From assembly GCA_943704495.1 (NCBI GenBank), contig CALSCR010004313.1, positions 1-29,266 on the forward strand: a stretch of 29,266 nucleotides of DNA, in the 5' to 3' direction. The position numbers and the translations under genes were made by a program. Below, one piece after another: positions 26,345-29,266 of this stretch (the first letter of the stretch is position 1; every line of letters begins with the position of its first letter). Origin of the DNA: Pigoraptor chileana. Lineage: Eukaryota; Opisthokonta; Filasterea. Below the pieces are notes generated by a model that did no database searches, was not told the DNA's origin, and saw only the letters and a program-made list of their open reading frames with translations.

Positions 26345-27035
26345 GAGCGTGTCCGCCGCTCACCACGGTGTCCGCTCTCTTCGAGAGCGTTCAAGTAATA
26401 CTTAAACAAAAACTGAAGGAGCGCGGACAAAACGAGTTTTGCGGACAGTCCCTTAAGCTGCTGTCGTTTCCGCGTAAGGCAGACGCGTTCTATTTTATTT
26501 TCGGGCGTAGTAAATCGGTTCTTCAACAACGACGAGTGATGTGTCGTTGTAAAAAATGTGGCCAGTAGGTACCACACTTACTGTGAGGTCGTGGAAGCGT
26601 TCGTTCTCTGTTAGAAAGTCCGACAGTGAACAGGGTCGCATCGTCGACTCGAAGGGTGTTTTGTATCGTCAAGTGGAGCAGGAACGCAAGGCGTTCTTCA
26701 GTTTGACTCGATTGGTTTTGTTTTAATTGACTTTCCCGATATACCAAAGTGGTCTCTGCATTTTGACACATCGGCTAGTTCTGTGAAGAACTAGCCGATC
26801 GTCACGTGGACGATAGGACCGTCGCGAAGTGGGTGTAAATACACGATTTGCGTGCCGAATACCACTTTGAAGCACGAAGAAGTCGACGAGGAAGAGGTCC
26901 CGTGTGGCGAGGAGACACGCTCATGAACGATCCCGTCGTGCAATTACAGCTGGATTGTCCAACGTTGTCCGCGATTCTTCAAATTTCGTTGTATAATTAT
27001 GAATCTAAACACTATGGTGAGCAGCGGACACGCTC
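26345..27035. mobile_element. Non-autonomous TIR element, 691 bp, TA target duplication
   Basis: Left end GAGCGTGTCCGCCGCTCACCA and the reverse complement of the right end, GAGCGTGTCCGCTGCTCACCA, match at 20 of 21 bases, with weaker similarity further in (both continue to GTGT, and both have CGCGGACAA about 75-80 bases from the end). TA lies directly outside both ends (26343-26344, 27036-27037). No transposase-like ORF is present inside. A near-central perfect hairpin is at 26770-26799. Truncated relatives lie at 3800, 4253, 11541 and 16763. TA duplication suggests Tc1/mariner-type mobilisation, which is an inference. Flanks 26197-26344 and 27038-27331 contain no gene. Confidence 0.7.
26770..26799. 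repeat. Perfect 13-bp-arm hairpin
   Basis: ATCGGCTAGTTCT, loop GTGA, AGAACTAGCCGAT. A second small palindrome (ATCGTC-ACGTG-GACGAT) overlaps its right edge at 26798-26814. It lies near the middle of the TIR element. There is no T-run to make it a bacterial-type terminator. Confidence 0.7.
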
Positions 27036-27331
27036 TAATGGGGTGTGCTATACTATAGTGCCAATATCCCGCTAAATAGTCCAATGCCGACGGTACCACA
27101 GTACAAGTGAGACCTGGAATAGAGTCAACGTCGGAAAATCTTGACCAATAATCACGTGATAGCACGTGCTCTGGCACATCTTTTTTGGAACAGCATCCCA
27201 GATGCTAAATAGTTGTTTACCAAACCAACGGTCGCGACACAAGCAAAGTAGGAAAAAATGAAAATGGGATTGCCCAAAGACATTTTATCGATCAACTATA
27301 GCTTCAGTTACAAGAAACGCAAAGGGCCATA

Positions 27332-27934
27332 ATGGAATCCGTGCTCGAAAACGCCCGACTCGCCGAAGCGCTAAAGAAGGCCAATGAAGAAATCGCCAGG
27401 CTCAAGACGACGGAGGCCGACGCGCTGAAGAAGGCCGATGAGGAAATCGCCAAGCGCAAGACAACTGAGGAAGTGCTGAAGAAGGCTGATGAGGAAATCG
27501 CCAAGCTCACGACGGAGGCCGACGCGCTGAAGAAGGCTGATGAGGAAATCGCCAAGCTCAAGAAGGCGGCCGAAGCGCTGAAGAAGGCCGATGAGGAAAT
27601 CACCAAGCTCAAGAAGGCGGAGGCCGAAGCGCTGAAGAAGGCCGATGAGGAAATCGCCAAACGCAAGACAACTGAGGAAGTGCTGAAGAAGGTCAATAAG
27701 GAAATCGCCAAGTGCAAGATGGCGGAGGCCGACGCGGTGAAGAAGGCCGAAGTGGAAATCGCTAAGCGCAAGACAACTGAGGAAGCGCTGAAAGAGGTCA
27801 AAAACGAAAGCGCGGAAGCGCGCCAGATCGTTGCCATGACCTCGCTACAGAGGTTTGTTGACTTTGTGAACATATGCATCGAACGTTTATTTATGAAACA
27901 ATACCAACGATGTTCACCATGGTTTCACTTTTGA
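27332..27934 (+). CDS. Lys/Glu-rich coiled-coil protein
   Basis: 200 codons from ATG: MESVLENARLAEALKKANEE, then about eight units of 14-19 residues of the type ALKKADEEIAKRKTTEEV, one long coiled coil to about residue 170, then SLQRFVDFVNICIERLF and a stop. The domain shared by copies A, B and C is not present. An alternative 3' end is possible: donor CAGAG/GTTTGT at 27853 and acceptor GATTTCAACAG at 27947 are in matching phase, and would attach SAHAGTGTVADNLQDSPQTT...EGCMCDYCVTYRVKNGLI (to 28110) in place of the last residues. Role unknown; likely a structural or oligomerising protein. 28111-28333 has no gene. Confidence 0.6.
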   Translation: MESVLENARLAEALKKANEEIARLKTTEADALKKADEEIAKRKTTEEVLKKADEEIAKLTTEADALKKADEEIAKLKKAAEALKKADEEITKLKKAEAEALKKADEEIAKRKTTEEVLKKVNKEIAKCKMAEADAVKKAEVEIAKRKTTEEALKEVKNESAEARQIVAMTSLQRFVDFVNICIERLFMKQYQRCSPWFHF

Positions 27935-28333
27935 TTGATTTCAACAGTGCGCACGCTGGCACCGGCACAGTGGCCGATAACCTACAAGACAGTCCCCAAA
28001 CCACGCACGCTGCCCAATACTTTCCTCTCCCACCCAAAACGCATGAGTATCGTGAAGGATGTATGTGCGATTATTGCGTGACATATCGCGTGAAAAATGG
28101 ACTCATCTAGATTACCGTGACACGCAAAATTGTCGAATTGCTGACAAAAGCCACAAAGAAAAAACTCACAAAGCAAGATATTGTTGCTCGCCCCCCTTTG
28201 TCTGTGTTGGCATTAATCGTTTGGCGTTTTGTTTCATTCTTTAAAGCTGTATGACCTCCAGTCTGGGTACGATTTTATTTCTGTAACCACGATCTAAGAG
28301 AGCGATCACCGCAAAAATCATGTTCAGCAAAAG

Positions 28334-28941
28334 TCAAAATTGCTTTCTTTCTTTCTCTGCTGTTGACGCAATCTCGAAACGCAGTCGCAATTTCAACGGC
28401 AAAACCTTGTCAATGTTCGACCAGAACTCGATGAGGGCGCCTTCTCCACCAGCGAGGTTCGCAAGATTCGGGAGTGTGAGATTCTGCCAAATGAGAACGT
28501 CTTGACCAGCGATTCCTGATCGTCTTCTGGAACCGCTTTCATGTCAATTTCACGACAACATCTCCAACACCCGACTCGATGCCGTGATCGTCGTCCCTGT
28601 GTAGAAGCCATTTTTAACCTATCGCAGTCCCGAGTCTATGATCACGAGGTTGACGGGCCCAAACAGTTATAAACCGTAGCCCTGGCAAAATAGGCCTAAC
28701 TGCGCAGGAAAGTCGGATCCGCAACCCCCATGCCGAAGAAGACGGGGGGTGCCCCCTGATGCAATCGAGCCGATAAGTGTGTTCCACGAACGTTCCCCGT
28801 CGTCATGAATACTTCCGAGTATGACGCCGACAAATCGTTCGTTGACTGGGTCTCGTCCGTAATCTGCATTTGTGCAACCTGATCAGTGAGCGCGGCCTGT
28901 GACGAAGCTGTTACATACTTGTCCGACATTTCCGCACGCAT
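28334..28941 (-). pseudogene. Frame-broken unrecognised gene
   Basis: Starts at ATG 28941 (MRAEMSDKYVTASSQAALTD). From about 28880 the more protein-like frame changes and reads YGRDPVNERFVGVILGSIHD, GERSWNTLIGSIASGGTPRL to 28667. Then come short blocks FGPVNLVIIDSGL and GIESGVGDVVVKLT, and finally, from about 28525, QDVLIWQNLTLPNLANLAGG, EFWSNIDKVLPLKLRLRFEI to a stop at 28334. At least three frame changes are required. The blocks are contiguous and in order, so one decayed gene of about 200 codons is likely. No family recognised. Confidence 0.45.
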
Positions 28942-29266
28942 GATCCCTCATCAAAAACTTCTTTTCGGCAATTTTGTAACTTGCTTGTAAACTCACACTT
29001 GAATCGTTTACACTCTCAGCTCAAAACATGATTGCAACAAACACAAAAAATAAGCTTCGCTCGACACTGACGGCGCCTTTCGCTTCCGGCTCTGGAACTC
29101 CCAGTAACACTATGTGTTCCTCACAAAAAAGAAGATCTTTCACCTTATCTACCTAACCAAAAAACAAGAATCAAGTCGCAGCAGTTTGCTTCAAAAATCA
29201 ACAATGATACGGGACAAACCAGGCGTCGTCAACACTTGCTGAGACAATGACAACGAACGAGCTCTA
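28942..29266 (+). other. No clear gene; one short ORF
   Basis: AT-rich sequence. The only ATG frame worth noting is 29028-29156 (42 residues, MIATNTKNKLRSTLTAPFAS, Ser/Thr-rich), which may be chance. Confidence 0.2.

Noticed and set aside
27304-27879. Minus-strand ORF with SSAFFSAS repeats
   Set aside because: Antisense of the Lys/Glu coiled coil at 27332.

Overview
The window looks like an accessory, repeat-rich piece of a nuclear genome from a microbial eukaryote (protist), not bacterial DNA. Reasons: a clean GT-AG intron (12907-12984) and other strong splice-like sites, ATG starts without ribosome binding sites, no operons, short runs of the TTAGGG telomere motif, dispersed satellites, a TIR element with a TA target duplication, and proteins of eukaryotic or protist style (LRR with F-box-like head, beta-helix surface protein, WD40, DUF1963, coiled coils). 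A large DNA virus cannot be excluded from sequence alone. I cannot name the species. No rRNA, tRNA or CRISPR array was seen.

Layout. 1-2.5 kb: 5' part of a very large secreted beta-helix protein on the minus strand, running off the left edge. 2.6-4.6 kb: coding-like debris and copies of a TIR element. 4.6-7.1 kb: three decayed genes (a member of a coiled-coil/alpha-beta family, an LRR remnant, a possible DDE transposase). 7.1-9.5 kb: nested tandem repeats (about 50-bp units, an 18-bp array, a 150-bp satellite). 9.9-10.8 kb: LRR gene. 10.9-11.8 kb: two frame-broken genes, one holding a telomere-like tract. 11.9-14.1 kb: two divergent GNAT acetyltransferases with a small spliced gene. 14.6-17.4 kb: satellite arrays in opposite orientations around a broken coiled-coil gene. 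17.6-19.7 kb: an intact, GC-rich trypsin-like protease, the best gene here. 20.2-22.3 kb: WD40 remnant, an exon-like ORF and a DUF1963 gene. 22.3-25.1 kb: mostly debris, one small coiled-coil ORF. 25.2-26.2 kb: nearly intact member of the coiled-coil/alpha-beta family. 26.3-27.0 kb: complete TIR element. 27.3-28.1 kb: another coiled-coil gene. 28.3-28.9 kb: a decayed gene.

Two themes stand out. First, coiled-coil proteins whose coils are built from in-frame minisatellites recur; three of them (near 4.9, 16.1 and 25.7 kb) share a C-terminal alternating beta/alpha domain that I do not recognise. This is the best candidate for an undescribed family. Second, many genes carry one to three frame breaks while the 704-codon protease and a stop-free stretch of about 790 codons are intact. 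That favours real gene decay in a fast-evolving region over uniform sequencing error, but only read-level data can settle it. The genes do not form an obvious pathway.
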